Below, one piece after another: positions 1 through 9,308 of a stretch of DNA of 64,000 nucleotides (the stretch's first letter is position 1; every line of letters starts with the position of its first letter). The position numbers and the translations under genes are program-made. This DNA is from Pseudanabaena sp. (GTDB lineage: Bacteria > Cyanobacteriota > Cyanobacteriia > Pseudanabaenales > Pseudanabaenaceae): assembly GCA_003249015.1 (NCBI GenBank), contig QBLS01000001.1, positions 186,001 to 250,000 of the forward strand, in the 5' to 3' direction. The notes below the pieces were generated by a model. It was not told the origin of the DNA and made no database searches. It saw only the letters and a list, made by a program, of their open reading frames with translations.

Positions 1-229
1 AGAGGCTTACAATCGAGGCGGTAAATTTGCGCGTTATCGACAGTTAACTAGTTTGAGTGAATATGTATTAGTTAGCTCTGAGCAGATCACTGTCGAAGCT
101 TTTCGTCTAAATGAGCGCCTTAAGTGGGAGTTAACTTCCTATGGGGAAGGTGACTTGGTACAGCTTACTAGTATTGATTTTGAATGTGCGATCGCGGCTA
201 TCTATGAAGATGTGAATTTTCTTGGATAG
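1..229 (+). CDS. Uma2-family (DUF820) endonuclease-like protein, C-terminal fragment
   Basis: The reading frame is open from the window edge and ends at TAG 227-229, giving about 75 residues. The segment with [10 protein letters not shown], then SEYVLVSS, then [10 protein letters not shown] matches the C-terminal half of the Uma2/DUF820 family, which is very numerous in cyanobacteria and has a restriction-endonuclease-like fold. The catalytic D/E-x-K part should lie mainly upstream of the window. Biological role of the family is not established; many copies look like selfish or accessory genes. Family call is from motif recognition; function is inferred from fold only. Confidence 0.8.
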   Translation, partial: EAYNRGGKFARYRQLTSLSEYVLVSSEQITVEAFRLNERLKWELTSYGEGDLVQLTSIDFECAIAAIYEDVNFLG

Positions 230-290
230 TCAGGACTTGTCTCAAGACTACTCCCTTCCCACTAAAGAAATAGACATACAAAACCCAAGA

Positions 291-326
291 ATTAGCGTTG
301 CGGCGCGAAGCGCCGCAACGTCTAAT
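291..326. repeat. Family A hairpin (GGCGGCGC-type core)
   Basis: Arms of about 16 bp (ATTAG-CGTTGCGGCGC and complement, one bulged T) around a GAA loop. It follows the Uma2 gene. The rest of 230-494 has no recognisable gene; it is leader sequence of the pilin gene at 495. Confidence 0.85.
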
Positions 327-494
327 CTTTCACTTGGAAAGGAGTAAGATGTTTTGTAATGGGCGAGATGCGATCAATCTAGAGGTGCGAATCATTAATA
401 TTTTGGAACATTTTAAAGAGGGGTGAATATCTCAAAAAACTGGGTAACTTAAAGCTAAGGGCAAGGGGTACAAGTTATTTGCAGGTGAAGTAAA

Positions 495-1070
495 ATGAAA
501 TTTAGGAGTTTAGAGATAGCATATTTAGTCGGTTTATGGCTTCGCGATCGCCAATTAAATAAAACACCAAGCTCAGATAATCAAGGTTTTACGCTAATTG
601 AGTTATTAGTGGTGATTATTATCATTGGTCTGCTAGCCGCGATCGCCCTACCATCATTTTTGAGTCAAGCAGACAAAGCGAGATTTGCCGAGGCAAAGGC
701 ATACGTCGGCACAATGAGCCGCTTACAACAAGCTTATTACTTAGAAAAAAGAACATTTACCAGTAATATTGGCAACTTGGGACTGGGCATAGATACGGCT
801 TCATCTTCATATACTTACACCGCTCTCGCTGGAAGTATAAGTGGTAATTTTACACCTCAGCAGCCGAAACAGATAATTACAAATTTAGCTGTGCCTACTT
901 CGCCCTACCTCAAAGCATTTGTTGGTGTGGTTGGCATTCCTGGAGTAGTGCGGATTGACACTGTTTTTTGCATAGCAAACACACCAAATATAAGCCCTAT
1001 ACCCCCTGGAGCATTGAATGAATCGGCTCAGACAATGGTATGCCCAACGGGTTTTTCTTTGCAGCAGTAA
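495..1070 (+). CDS. Type IV pilin-like protein (prepilin)
   Basis: A 191-aa prepilin. The leader is unusually long (31 residues) and ends in G31-F32, followed by TLIELLVVIIIIGLLAAIA, the class III prepilin signal with Glu at +5. PilD would cut after G31, and the hydrophobic helix would anchor the subunit in the inner membrane before pilus assembly. The C-terminal part has two cysteines (DTVFC... and TMVC...) that could form the usual pilin disulfide loop. It is paralogous to the next gene (shared QQAYYLEK and SEAK/AEAKAYVG segments) but has less biased codon use and is probably less expressed, either a minor pilin or an older copy. RBS is weak (AGGTGAAGTAAA before ATG). Terminator at 1133-1169. 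Confidence 0.88.
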   Translation: MKFRSLEIAYLVGLWLRDRQLNKTPSSDNQGFTLIELLVVIIIIGLLAAIALPSFLSQADKARFAEAKAYVGTMSRLQQAYYLEKRTFTSNIGNLGLGIDTASSSYTYTALAGSISGNFTPQQPKQIITNLAVPTSPYLKAFVGVVGIPGVVRIDTVFCIANTPNISPIPPGALNESAQTMVCPTGFSLQQ

Positions 1071-1132
1071 GTAGCTAGAAACAGGATTCTCACTTGCTTG
1101 CTATTTGGACGGGACTCTCATTTACCATAGAT

Positions 1133-1169
1133 GTAAGGACAGGTGGCACTTTGCGCCACCTGTCCTTAC
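1133..1169 (+). terminator. Rho-independent terminator after the first pilin gene
   Basis: GTAAGGACAGGTGGC arm pairs with GCCACCTGTCCTTAC, small loop, followed by CTTTTTTAG. The position about 60 bp after the stop codon and the T-run support termination. Confidence 0.85.
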
Positions 1170-1305
1170 CTTTTTTAGTTTAGTTAACACATCGTTAAGA
1201 CAAAAAAAATTTCCTGTAGGGTGATATCAACCTGTTTTGTTGTGGGTAAGTTACTTCCATAACCCAACAAGTTAACTTTCTTGACACACAAGGGATTAAA
1301 GAATT

Positions 1306-1896
1306 ATGAAATCTGAATTCAAGACCAAGCTCATCCAACACATTCTCAACAAGAAGAATTCTGAAAAGGGTTTCACCCTGATCGAACTTCTCGTTGTTAT
1401 CATCATCATCGGTATTCTTGCTGCGATCGCACTTCCTTCCTTCCTAAACCAAGCTGCAAAAGCTCGTCAGTCTGAAGCTAAGACCTATGTTGGTTCCGTA
1501 AACCGCGCTCAACAAGCCTACTACTTAGAAAAGCAACGCTTTGCTGATAACCTAAGCAACCTAGCAATTGGTATTGCTTCTACCACTGCTAACTACAGCT
1601 ACTCAACAACTGGTTCTACTCGTGGTGTAACTGGTACTACTGCTAACGCATATAGTCAAGCAGCTCCTGCTGAACCCAGCTTGAAGGCTTATGTTGGTGC
1701 TGTAAACTTGGCAACTCCTACAGGTTCCAACGAAGCAACCACTCTAGCTACTGTTTGCGAAGCTAAGCTTCCTCCAGTAAACTCGGGTGCTTCTCCAACA
1801 AACTACGATACTGTTCAAGAGCCTTTTACACTATCAATTACTGCTGCTCCTGTTTGTAACGAAACTAACGCGACCGGATTTGTCCCTGTACAGTAA
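1306..1896 (+). CDS. pilA: Major type IV pilin PilA-like
   Basis: A 196-aa prepilin. Leader of 22 residues ending K21-G22, then FTLIELLVVIIIIGILAAIA with Glu at +5. The mature protein has the cyanobacterial PilA pattern QAAKARQSEAKTYVGSVNRAQQAYYLEK. Two C-terminal cysteines (TVCEAK and APVCNE) probably form the disulfide loop. The gene uses C-ending codons far more than its neighbours (runs of ATC, TTC, AAC, GCT), which suggests very high expression. It has its own 135-bp leader after the previous terminator, so it is probably transcribed alone. Role: pilus fibre for motility, adhesion and DNA uptake. Symbol by similarity; cyanobacteria carry several pilA copies. Confidence 0.9.
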   Translation: MKSEFKTKLIQHILNKKNSEKGFTLIELLVVIIIIGILAAIALPSFLNQAAKARQSEAKTYVGSVNRAQQAYYLEKQRFADNLSNLAIGIASTTANYSYSTTGSTRGVTGTTANAYSQAAPAEPSLKAYVGAVNLATPTGSNEATTLATVCEAKLPPVNSGASPTNYDTVQEPFTLSITAAPVCNETNATGFVPVQ

Positions 1897-2062
1897 TATT
1901 TCTGTATTCTGCATAGCCTTGCTAATAGATATAAGCTATAGGTAAGGCTATAAAAATTAAAATAATAGGGTAAGCTAATTTATGATTTTTCATGGTTTGG
2001 CTTACCCTTAATTTTTAGGGCTTGTCATAGTTCCAAATTGATACAATATTAAACGCAATTTT

Positions 2063-5000
2063 ATGAGTTTGCAGACAGAAGCCTACGCTTATTTCACATC
2101 ACAAAATTATAATGAAGCGGAAAAGATTTACTTTCAATTAGCCAATAGTTGCCCTAGCGATAAAAATAATTATTGGTACTTTGGTTTATCTATTTTACTG
2201 CAAGGCAAAAGTGATGAGTTTCAAATAATCTGGACTTCAATAACTGATAACTTAGATCCAAATGAAATTGACCAAACTATTAAACTCAGTCAAGTTTTAG
2301 AAAAAGAGGCAGCGAGAGTAAATGCTCTTGGACTCTATGAAGAGGCTGTATCTATTCGTTACTGTTATCTTGACTTAGATCACCATGATTTATCTAACTT
2401 AATTGAAATTGTCCTACTTTTAATTAAGTTAGAAAGACTTACAATAATTGAAGTAGAAAGGCTACAAATTTTTGAAATAATTCAATCAGGAGAGTTCATA
2501 TCTCTGGATCAATCCATTTTATTGGATTTTCTCGAAAAGATATTGACTGTTAGTGATATTGATCCAATACTTCTGCAAATAGCTGAAAGTTTATGCAAGG
2601 CACATATTCAGTATCAATCAAAAATCACTGAAAAATTATTGTCTATCAGTCATGTCCTCTCTACAGATCTAGGTAAATCCATAGAAGTTTTAGAGATGGC
2701 AGCTAGAATTGATGATCAGAGCCTAGAAGTACAACTATATTTAATTGACTTTCACCTTCGCAAAACTGACTCAGAAACGGCAATATCAATTGCTAAAGAG
2801 TTATATAAAGTATCTCTAAGTCGTCGCTCTGTTGACAAGTTAATTGCTTGTCATTGGCTCATCAAGGCACTCCTCTACAAGTCGAATTCTTGGGAAGAAG
2901 CATTTCAAGTTAATAAAGACTATGACATTCATGCTCATTCGCTCATTAGTGAATGTGATTTTAGAAACATTTCTCTTAAAGAAGCCTCCTATTACTTAAT
3001 GGCAACAGGGTTCCATTATTCTTATTTTCGTGATCAACCTCAAGTAGCACATTCACTACGTCAAGCAGTTCATCAGCTTGCCACTTTAAGGATTGTTTCC
3101 GAATTTCAAAAAACTGTTGATGACTGTAAAAAGCGTCTTGTGATTAGAAAAAAAAGTTATTTGTCCGAACGTCCAATTAGAGTTGGATATATATCAAACT
3201 GTCTCAGAAATCATTCCGTAGGACATTTAGCAAGATGGCTGATCAAATACCATGATCGAAATAAATTTGAATTCTACGGATATATTGGCGAAGAAAAGTA
3301 TGATGACAATCTCCGCGACTGGTACAAGCAACAATTCCACAAGGTTTATACAAATAGTTTTCAAAGTGGTCTCAATTTAGTTAATGAGATTCAAAAAGAC
3401 GGAATTGATGTACTTATAGATCTAGATAGCCTTACTTTCCCGCATGGATGCGGTGTTTCAGTATTCAAACCTTCTCCTCTTCAAATTACATGGTTAGGTT
3501 GGGATGCGGCTGGACTAAATAACGTGGATTATTTTATTGCTGATCCCTATGTTTTACCTGACGCTGCTCAAGAATACTATTTAGAAAAAATATGGAGACT
3601 ACCTGAGACATACATTGCTGTCGATGGTTTTGAGTCGTCATTTCCTACAGCCAGACGGGATTTGCTAGATATACCTAGCGACGCTGTAGTCTACTTCAGC
3701 GCTCAAAATTCGATTAAGAGGCATCCCGATACAGTCAAATTGCAAATGCAAATTTTGAAGCAAGTTCCAAATAGTTATCTCATTCTCAAAAGCATGGGAG
3801 ATCAAGATTCTCTTCAAGATTTATTCTTTACAATAGCGGAAGTTGAAGGGATAGGTGCGGATCGTCTGAGATTTTTACCCCTTACCAGAACTGAAGCCGA
3901 ACATCGAGCTAATCTAGCGATCGCTGATGTGATTCTCGATACCTATCCTTATAATGGGGCAACCCATACCCTTGAAACCCTATGGATGGAAATTCCGATG
4001 GTTACCAGAGTAGGGGAACAGTTTGCCGCACGAAATAGTTACACCATGATGGTTAATGCAGGGCTTACGGAGGGCATAGCATGGACAGACGAAGAATATG
4101 TCGAATGGGGAATCAAGCTAGGCACTGATAAAAATTTACGGCAACAGGTAGCGTGGAAACTGAAACAGGGCAAACAGACAGCCCCTCTCTGGAACTCACG
4201 ACAATTTACGCGAGATATGGAAACAGCCTACGAGCAAATGTGGCAGATCTGGCTGAATTCAGAAGATGATGATATTGCGATTGATCCTATAGTGGATCGT
4301 GATTTATTTATTGCTGAAGCAGAGTTGCGAAACCAAGATGCCATTCGCTTGGCGCAAAAAGGCAAAACATCTGAAGCGATCGCCTGCTGGCAGGTAGCAA
4401 TATCTCTCTATCCTGAATATCTTGACGCTCACTACAATCTTGGTATAGCCCAATTTGAGTTAGGCAATCTCGATCAAGCAATTGATTCGTTCCAAACAAC
4501 AATCCAATTAGATCCTAGCCATGCCGATGCTCTATATAACCTTGGGCTAACATTTGTCAAACAGAATCAGCTAGATCAGGCGATCGCAGTTTACGATCAA
4601 GCTCTAGAAATCAATCCAGAAGATATTGATATTCCTATTGCTTTAGGTAGTGCATTTTTTAAACAAGGTGATTGGGAATCGTCCATTCTTGCTTATCAAA
4701 CTGCCTTAGAGATCAATCCTGCTTCTGCACTAGCCTTAAGCGGATTAGGTGCAGCTTTGACCGAGTATGGCGAACTAGATGAAGCGATCGCCTGTTTGCA
4801 GTCTGCGATCGGAATTGCTCCCAATGATGCTCAAATTTATTGCAACCTCGGTCATGCTTTTACACGAAATAATCAAATGCAGGATGCAGCTTTTTGTTAT
4901 CACAAAGCGTTAAAACTGAATCCAGCTTTTGGTCTTGCCTTTTGGAACTTCAATAATGATGTCCTTGCTGACATCACTAATCCCCTACATCACAATTTCC

Positions 5001-6496
5001 CGTTGCGTCGTCAGTTAGCGGATCAGTTCTTAGAATCTTGCTATGAGACAGACAAAATTTGCTCACTGGTCAACTTCATTACCAACTACAGCAATTCAGG
5101 ATTAAATGATATTGCTATTACCAAACTTCCAGAACTAGAGGAATTCATTTTTGAAAATTCTGACGATCTTGATAGTTTCAATGTAGAAGTTCTTTACAAT
5201 AGCTTCCTATTCAATTTGAATAGCTTACGTGATGGTCGTGAGTTGAATATTAATTTGTTTAAACATATTGGGAGACTTTATAGGGAAAGAGTAATTAATT
5301 CCAAATCTGCCTTGTATGATATTGATAATAAAATATCTAACCTGACAGTATCACCAAATCCTAGCCCCCTTAGAATTGGATTTTTATCACCCCATTTTGG
5401 TCGTCATCCTGTCGGCTGGTGTAGCTTTGACATAATTAGAGAACTTTCACAAATTACACCGCATATTTACCTTTACACAACTGGTACACTCAAACCCGAT
5501 CAGCTCACCCGGCAATTTGAAGCAGTTGCAGAACAACACTTTTGGTATGAAGATACTAGATTTAATTTTGATGGTCGAGTTAATCAACTCATTGCTGATA
5601 TTTCTCAATGTCAGCTAGATGTAATTATTGATCTTGACTCAGTAACAGTTCCCCTAGGGACACATATTCTCTGTCGTGAGCATTTAGCGCAGGTGCGTCT
5701 ATCTTGGTTAGGTTTTGATGCACCATTTGTCTCATCGGACAATTACTGGCTAGGCGATCGCTTTACGCACCCTGAAGGTGTAGATCAGTATTACCTTGAA
5801 AAAATCTTGCGCTTACCTGAAGCACATATGGCAGTTTCAGGATTTGAGTCTATCTCAATTGATAGGAATGCGGAAAGGAAAAAGCTCAATATTGACGCAG
5901 ATCAAGTGGCTTATCTTTATGCGGCTCCTGCCCGAAAATTTAACCGCGATAGCGCTAAGGCTTGTATTAGCATCTTGCAGCAAGTCCCTAACTCAGTTCT
6001 TTTATACAAAGGGAGAGGAGATCATGAAGTAATTCGAGATATCCATACACAAACTTGTAACGAGTTAGGTGTAGATCCTAATCGGGTGAAATTTCTGCCG
6101 AGTTATAAGACCGAGGAGGAACATCGGGGTATGTATGCGATCGCGGATGTATTTCTCGACTCCTATCCTTACAATGGAGGCAGTCACAACCTAGAAGTAT
6201 TATGGTGTAACTTGCCAGTAGTAACACTTGTGGGTGAACAGTCTTTTGCAAGAATGGGGTATTCATTTTTACAAGCTCTAGATATTAATGAGGGAATTGC
6301 TCATAGTTGGGAAGAGTACATCAAATGGGGTGTTAGATACGGCTTAGACACAGAGCTAAGAAATTCCATAAAACAAAAACTGATTATGAGCAAAGACCCC
6401 AACAATCTTGCCCCTTTGTGGAATCCCAAGAAATTTGCACAGGATATGTACAGTATTTTGCAAACTTTACTAAGCAGAAAAGCAGAGGCTGTTTAA
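2063..6496 (+). CDS. Giant TPR protein with two GT41 (OGT/SPINDLY-type) glycosyltransferase halves
   Basis: 1477 aa. An N-terminal helical/TPR-like region (about 1-365) is followed by a first O-GlcNAc-transferase-like catalytic region (about 370-735). It has RVGYISNCLRNHSVGHL, then the ITWLGWDAAG block, the IKRHPD lysine and the YPYNGATHTLETLW nucleotide-sugar block. Classical TPRs follow (about 755-960; LGIAQFELGNLDQAIDSFQ and similar). A second catalytic half (about 1104-1465) has LRIGFLSPHFGRHPVGW, LSWLGFDAP, ARKFNRDS and YPYNGGSHNLEVLW. GT41 enzymes transfer GlcNAc or other sugars to Ser/Thr of proteins. In the second half the second His of the NHxxxH-type motif is Trp, so the two halves may not be equally active. 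Its place right after two pilins suggests pilin glycosylation, which is inference. No clear SD before ATG. Confidence 0.85.
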   Translation: MSLQTEAYAYFTSQNYNEAEKIYFQLANSCPSDKNNYWYFGLSILLQGKSDEFQIIWTSITDNLDPNEIDQTIKLSQVLEKEAARVNALGLYEEAVSIRYCYLDLDHHDLSNLIEIVLLLIKLERLTIIEVERLQIFEIIQSGEFISLDQSILLDFLEKILTVSDIDPILLQIAESLCKAHIQYQSKITEKLLSISHVLSTDLGKSIEVLEMAARIDDQSLEVQLYLIDFHLRKTDSETAISIAKELYKVSLSRRSVDKLIACHWLIKALLYKSNSWEEAFQVNKDYDIHAHSLISECDFRNISLKEASYYLMATGFHYSYFRDQPQVAHSLRQAVHQLATLRIVSEFQKTVDDCKKRLVIRKKSYLSERPIRVGYISNCLRNHSVGHLARWLIKYHDRNKFEFYGYIGEEKYDDNLRDWYKQQFHKVYTNSFQSGLNLVNEIQKDGIDVLIDLDSLTFPHGCGVSVFKPSPLQITWLGWDAAGLNNVDYFIADPYVLPDAAQEYYLEKIWRLPETYIAVDGFESSFPTARRDLLDIPSDAVVYFSAQNSIKRHPDTVKLQMQILKQVPNSYLILKSMGDQDSLQDLFFTIAEVEGIGADRLRFLPLTRTEAEHRANLAIADVILDTYPYNGATHTLETLWMEIPMVTRVGEQFAARNSYTMMVNAGLTEGIAWTDEEYVEWGIKLGTDKNLRQQVAWKLKQGKQTAPLWNSRQFTRDMETAYEQMWQIWLNSEDDDIAIDPIVDRDLFIAEAELRNQDAIRLAQKGKTSEAIACWQVAISLYPEYLDAHYNLGIAQFELGNLDQAIDSFQTTIQLDPSHADALYNLGLTFVKQNQLDQAIAVYDQALEINPEDIDIPIALGSAFFKQGDWESSILAYQTALEINPASALALSGLGAALTEYGELDEAIACLQSAIGIAPNDAQIYCNLGHAFTRNNQMQDAAFCYHKALKLNPAFGLAFWNFNNDVLADITNPLHHNFPLRRQLADQFLESCYETDKICSLVNFITNYSNSGLNDIAITKLPELEEFIFENSDDLDSFNVEVLYNSFLFNLNSLRDGRELNINLFKHIGRLYRERVINSKSALYDIDNKISNLTVSPNPSPLRIGFLSPHFGRHPVGWCSFDIIRELSQITPHIYLYTTGTLKPDQLTRQFEAVAEQHFWYEDTRFNFDGRVNQLIADISQCQLDVIIDLDSVTVPLGTHILCREHLAQVRLSWLGFDAPFVSSDNYWLGDRFTHPEGVDQYYLEKILRLPEAHMAVSGFESISIDRNAERKKLNIDADQVAYLYAAPARKFNRDSAKACISILQQVPNSVLLYKGRGDHEVIRDIHTQTCNELGVDPNRVKFLPSYKTEEEHRGMYAIADVFLDSYPYNGGSHNLEVLWCNLPVVTLVGEQSFARMGYSFLQALDINEGIAHSWEEYIKWGVRYGLDTELRNSIKQKLIMSKDPNNLAPLWNPKKFAQDMYSILQTLLSRKAEAV

Positions 6497-6511
6497 CCCT
6501 CTATGCGCGTT

Positions 6512-6565
6512 AAACCCAAGAGATAAGAGGCGGCGCAAAGCGGCGCCTCTTATCTCTTAGGTTTT
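6512..6565. repeat. Family A hairpin after the GT41 gene
   Basis: AAACCC-AAGAGATAAGAGGCG arm pairs with its complement; the centre is GGCGC-AAAG-CGGCGCC. It begins 15 bp after the stop codon and is a probable terminator for the plus strand. Confidence 0.85.
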
Positions 6566-6635
6566 ATAAATCAAGCCATAAAAGTTTCAAGAAATATTGT
6601 TTTCTTGAGACTGACTTGAAGGCATAAGTAAATTT

Positions 6636-6690
6636 AAAACCCAGAATGCCGATTCGCCCGCGTAGCGGGCGAATCGGCATTCTGGGTTTT
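6636..6690. repeat. Perfect 26-bp-arm hairpin (family E, GCCCGC core)
   Basis: 55 bp: 26-bp arms with no mismatch and loop GTA, starting AAAACCC and ending GGGTTTT. It lies between two convergent genes, 12 bp from the stop of the minus-strand FkbM gene, so it probably ends that transcript. Confidence 0.9.
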
Positions 6691-6702
6691 GTTTATGTAA
6701 GC

Positions 6703-7686
6703 TTATAGCCCAACTTCTTTTGTAGCAAATTGTCTAATACTCTGAACAATTGGCAGTGAAGATAGTCCACTTTCTACCAAATCAGGAAAGCTCGCAAGAC
6801 TTTCAAGAATGCTATCAGCAAAATTATAGTCAGGATTACTTCCGTACTGTAAGGTTAGATACTCTAAAACCTCAAGAGCATAATCTGGAAAATTGAGAAT
6901 ATCAGCAATACAGGCTAGCTTGAGCAATTTATCAGGGGACTTGAACTGTTCGCTCATATCATCACGCATGAGATCTCGGAAATAGAATGCATCTCCCCAT
7001 AGCAATTGACCTCCTCTTACCGTTGAACGAATTGGCGAACGCGCCCTAAGCCCATATGACTTTGATACATCAAACAATGTAAAATCATTCTGTCTCAGGA
7101 AACTATCAACGTCAGCAAACAATGGTTGCCCAATATAGAGTTGCGAAAATTCAACTTCAATTTGTATCGCTGTAGTACCGCGATTAAGAATGTTAATAGC
7201 TCCTTTCAGCACATCTAGATCAGCTCCTTGTACATCAATTTGCAAGAAATCGATCTCATTTACCTGCTCTTCCTGACAGAACTGATCTAAAGTAATCGTA
7301 TCTACTTCAAAGCTAAAATCTAAGTTAACTAGCTCTGGAAGCCCTGCCATACGGGCTAAGTAAGGCTCGTTAGGAGGATAAAGAGAACTACACATGGGAT
7401 GGCGAGTTACATAGAGAGTTCTCTCTTCAGCAGCTTTGCCCAAGGCAATAGGAATATGCTTCTCTGTCCAATTAACCTGCCTCTCTTCAAGATCGGCATT
7501 TGCCACATCACAGGCATCAGCATCAGCGTCAAATCCATAGATACTCAAATTTGGAGCAAATATCCCCCATCCTTGAGTTGCATAATCATCATTTAGATCT
7601 AGTTTCCGAGAGCCAACATTGCAAACTGTCATATGAATGCGCTCTAACAAACCATTCTTTTTCAAGATTGGTACAAATACTGACAT
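6703..7686 (-). CDS. FkbM-family SAM-dependent methyltransferase
   Basis: 327 aa. Residues about 15-245 show the FkbM pattern: VCNVGSRKLDLN at the SAM site, YGFDADADACD (acidic ribose-binding loop) and FLQIDVQGADLDVLKGA, the signature IDVEGxExxVLxGA of the family. FkbM proteins usually O-methylate sugars or related small groups. A C-terminal helical extension of about 80 residues is outside the domain. The start ATG has a good SD (GGGAG, 8 bp upstream). It is last in a three-gene minus-strand set, 41 bp after the TPR-FkbM gene. Natural substrate unknown; a glycan or the product of the adjacent GT41 enzyme is plausible. Confidence 0.85.
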   Translation of the reverse strand: MSVFVPILKKNGLLERIHMTVCNVGSRKLDLNDDYATQGWGIFAPNLSIYGFDADADACDVANADLEERQVNWTEKHIPIALGKAAEERTLYVTRHPMCSSLYPPNEPYLARMAGLPELVNLDFSFEVDTITLDQFCQEEQVNEIDFLQIDVQGADLDVLKGAINILNRGTTAIQIEVEFSQLYIGQPLFADVDSFLRQNDFTLFDVSKSYGLRARSPIRSTVRGGQLLWGDAFYFRDLMRDDMSEQFKSPDKLLKLACIADILNFPDYALEVLEYLTLQYGSNPDYNFADSILESLASFPDLVESGLSSLPIVQSIRQFATKEVGL

Positions 7687-7727
7687 ATTGAACTCCCGTG
7701 AAACTAACTAATAGACATGTTCATTTA

Positions 7728-9287
7728 CTACTGAGGAATAGCAATAATATTTAAATTACCCTGAAAATCATGACCAATTTCAATTGGTATTAAATTCTTT
7801 AAATATGGCTGATAGTAAAATAGTTTATAGTTACATTCTCTAAGATAATCTGCTACAGGTAAGTTACTTCCCTGAGCGCCAGCAATATTTTCATATAAGA
7901 TGATTGGAGCGAATTCTTGTAACAGGCGATCGCTTCCCTTTAAGACCTGTAACTCATGACCTTCTGCATCAATTTTGAGAAAATCAACCCGCTTCACATC
8001 ATATTTGTCTAGCAGACTATCTAATGTAAAGCAATCTACCTCCTCAAAATTACCTGATACGACACTATCATCGGCAACAACTTCATTTAACTCACTAGCC
8101 AAACCCACCGATAATTTGGCTTTGCCATTGCGATCGCTAGCAGCTCCTGCACAAACATTAACCCAGTCAAATTGATTAACTCGACAGGTTTCATTTAAAT
8201 AATTTACACATGCTGAAAAAGGTTCTATTGCTAAAACTCTACCAGTAGCACCAACTCTCTTAGCTGCACTGAAAGCATACACTCCAGCATTAGCTCCCAC
8301 ATCAATGATGGTCATTCCTTCCTGAATATTGTCTCGCCAAAACTCAATCTCTCGTTCAAACCAATCTCCTTGAGCAATCAAGACGCTAGTGACAATACTC
8401 TTAAAATTCGGCTCAACCGCCATGACCACATCTTCATCAAAACTAACATAGGTCATAGCCTCATCCACTAACAGACTAGTCCATTGCCAGCTTGCATTTT
8501 CACGACCTAACTTTAGACGCCAGTCATTTGCTTGATCCATCCAATATTTAGCTTTACCTAGATCTCCAAAACCACGATAAGCCAAATATAATCCTTGTAA
8601 AATTGCTGGATTTTCGGGCGTAAGCTTGCGTCCATGCTGTAAATAAGCAACTCCTTCAGATTGATTTGCCATTAGATGGGTCACTCCCAACATTAAGCAA
8701 ATAGCAGAACTATCGTGGAAAATCTGATTTGCTAATTTTAGAAACCTTGTGCCAAAAGAATTATAGAAAACAAATTGCGATCGCCTAATTACTTCCGCAA
8801 GGAGCATATTTGCTTGCTGATAGCCACTTTCAGCTTTTAACATTAGTTCAAGTTCTTGAGTCCCCCTAGACAATGCAGGTAAATAGATTAGACTAACAAC
8901 TGTATTTTTCTCGTATTCGGCAGTCTGTGGCATATTAACCACTGTATGCAAAACAAGACTATGCGCGCCTGCATCATCCCCTAAGATGCTTTGAATCAAA
9001 ATATAATGAGCAGCACAATGTAAGTTTAGATCAAGCGCAAATCCCCTCTCTAACTTTGCCTTAGCTTTCGCAACTATGCTCGTTTTCACCTGTAAATCTT
9101 CTTCTTGAGATGCATTAATCAAGTCAATTACAGCCAAATTATTCCAGTCAAGGGAACTAATAGGGTTATCCCAATTAGTATTCTCAATTACTTCTTCTAA
9201 TCTAGATAAAATACTCACATCAGTATCAGGATAATTATCAAATAGATATTCTAGATAGCGATCTCCGAATTGATAATTAGTAGACAT
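7728..9287 (-). CDS. TPR-region plus FkbM methyltransferase
   Basis: 519 aa. Residues 1-320 are helical with TPR-like pairs (LGVTHLMANQSEGVAYLQHG, LYLAYRGFGDLGKAKYWM). Residues about 325-505 are an FkbM methyltransferase: MTIIDVGANAGVYAFSAAKR (SAM loop), VLAIEPFSACVNYL, then FLKIDAEGHELQVLKGSDRLL. The TPR part may bind a protein or glycoprotein substrate. It lies 21 bp downstream of the broken methyltransferase and 41 bp upstream of the other FkbM gene, so the three were probably one operon. Methyl acceptor unknown. Confidence 0.85.
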   Translation of the reverse strand: MSTNYQFGDRYLEYLFDNYPDTDVSILSRLEEVIENTNWDNPISSLDWNNLAVIDLINASQEEDLQVKTSIVAKAKAKLERGFALDLNLHCAAHYILIQSILGDDAGAHSLVLHTVVNMPQTAEYEKNTVVSLIYLPALSRGTQELELMLKAESGYQQANMLLAEVIRRSQFVFYNSFGTRFLKLANQIFHDSSAICLMLGVTHLMANQSEGVAYLQHGRKLTPENPAILQGLYLAYRGFGDLGKAKYWMDQANDWRLKLGRENASWQWTSLLVDEAMTYVSFDEDVVMAVEPNFKSIVTSVLIAQGDWFEREIEFWRDNIQEGMTIIDVGANAGVYAFSAAKRVGATGRVLAIEPFSACVNYLNETCRVNQFDWVNVCAGAASDRNGKAKLSVGLASELNEVVADDSVVSGNFEEVDCFTLDSLLDKYDVKRVDFLKIDAEGHELQVLKGSDRLLQEFAPIILYENIAGAQGSNLPVADYLRECNYKLFYYQPYLKNLIPIEIGHDFQGNLNIIAIPQ

Positions 9288-9308
9288 AGTATTAACTTAC
9301 TGGGGACT

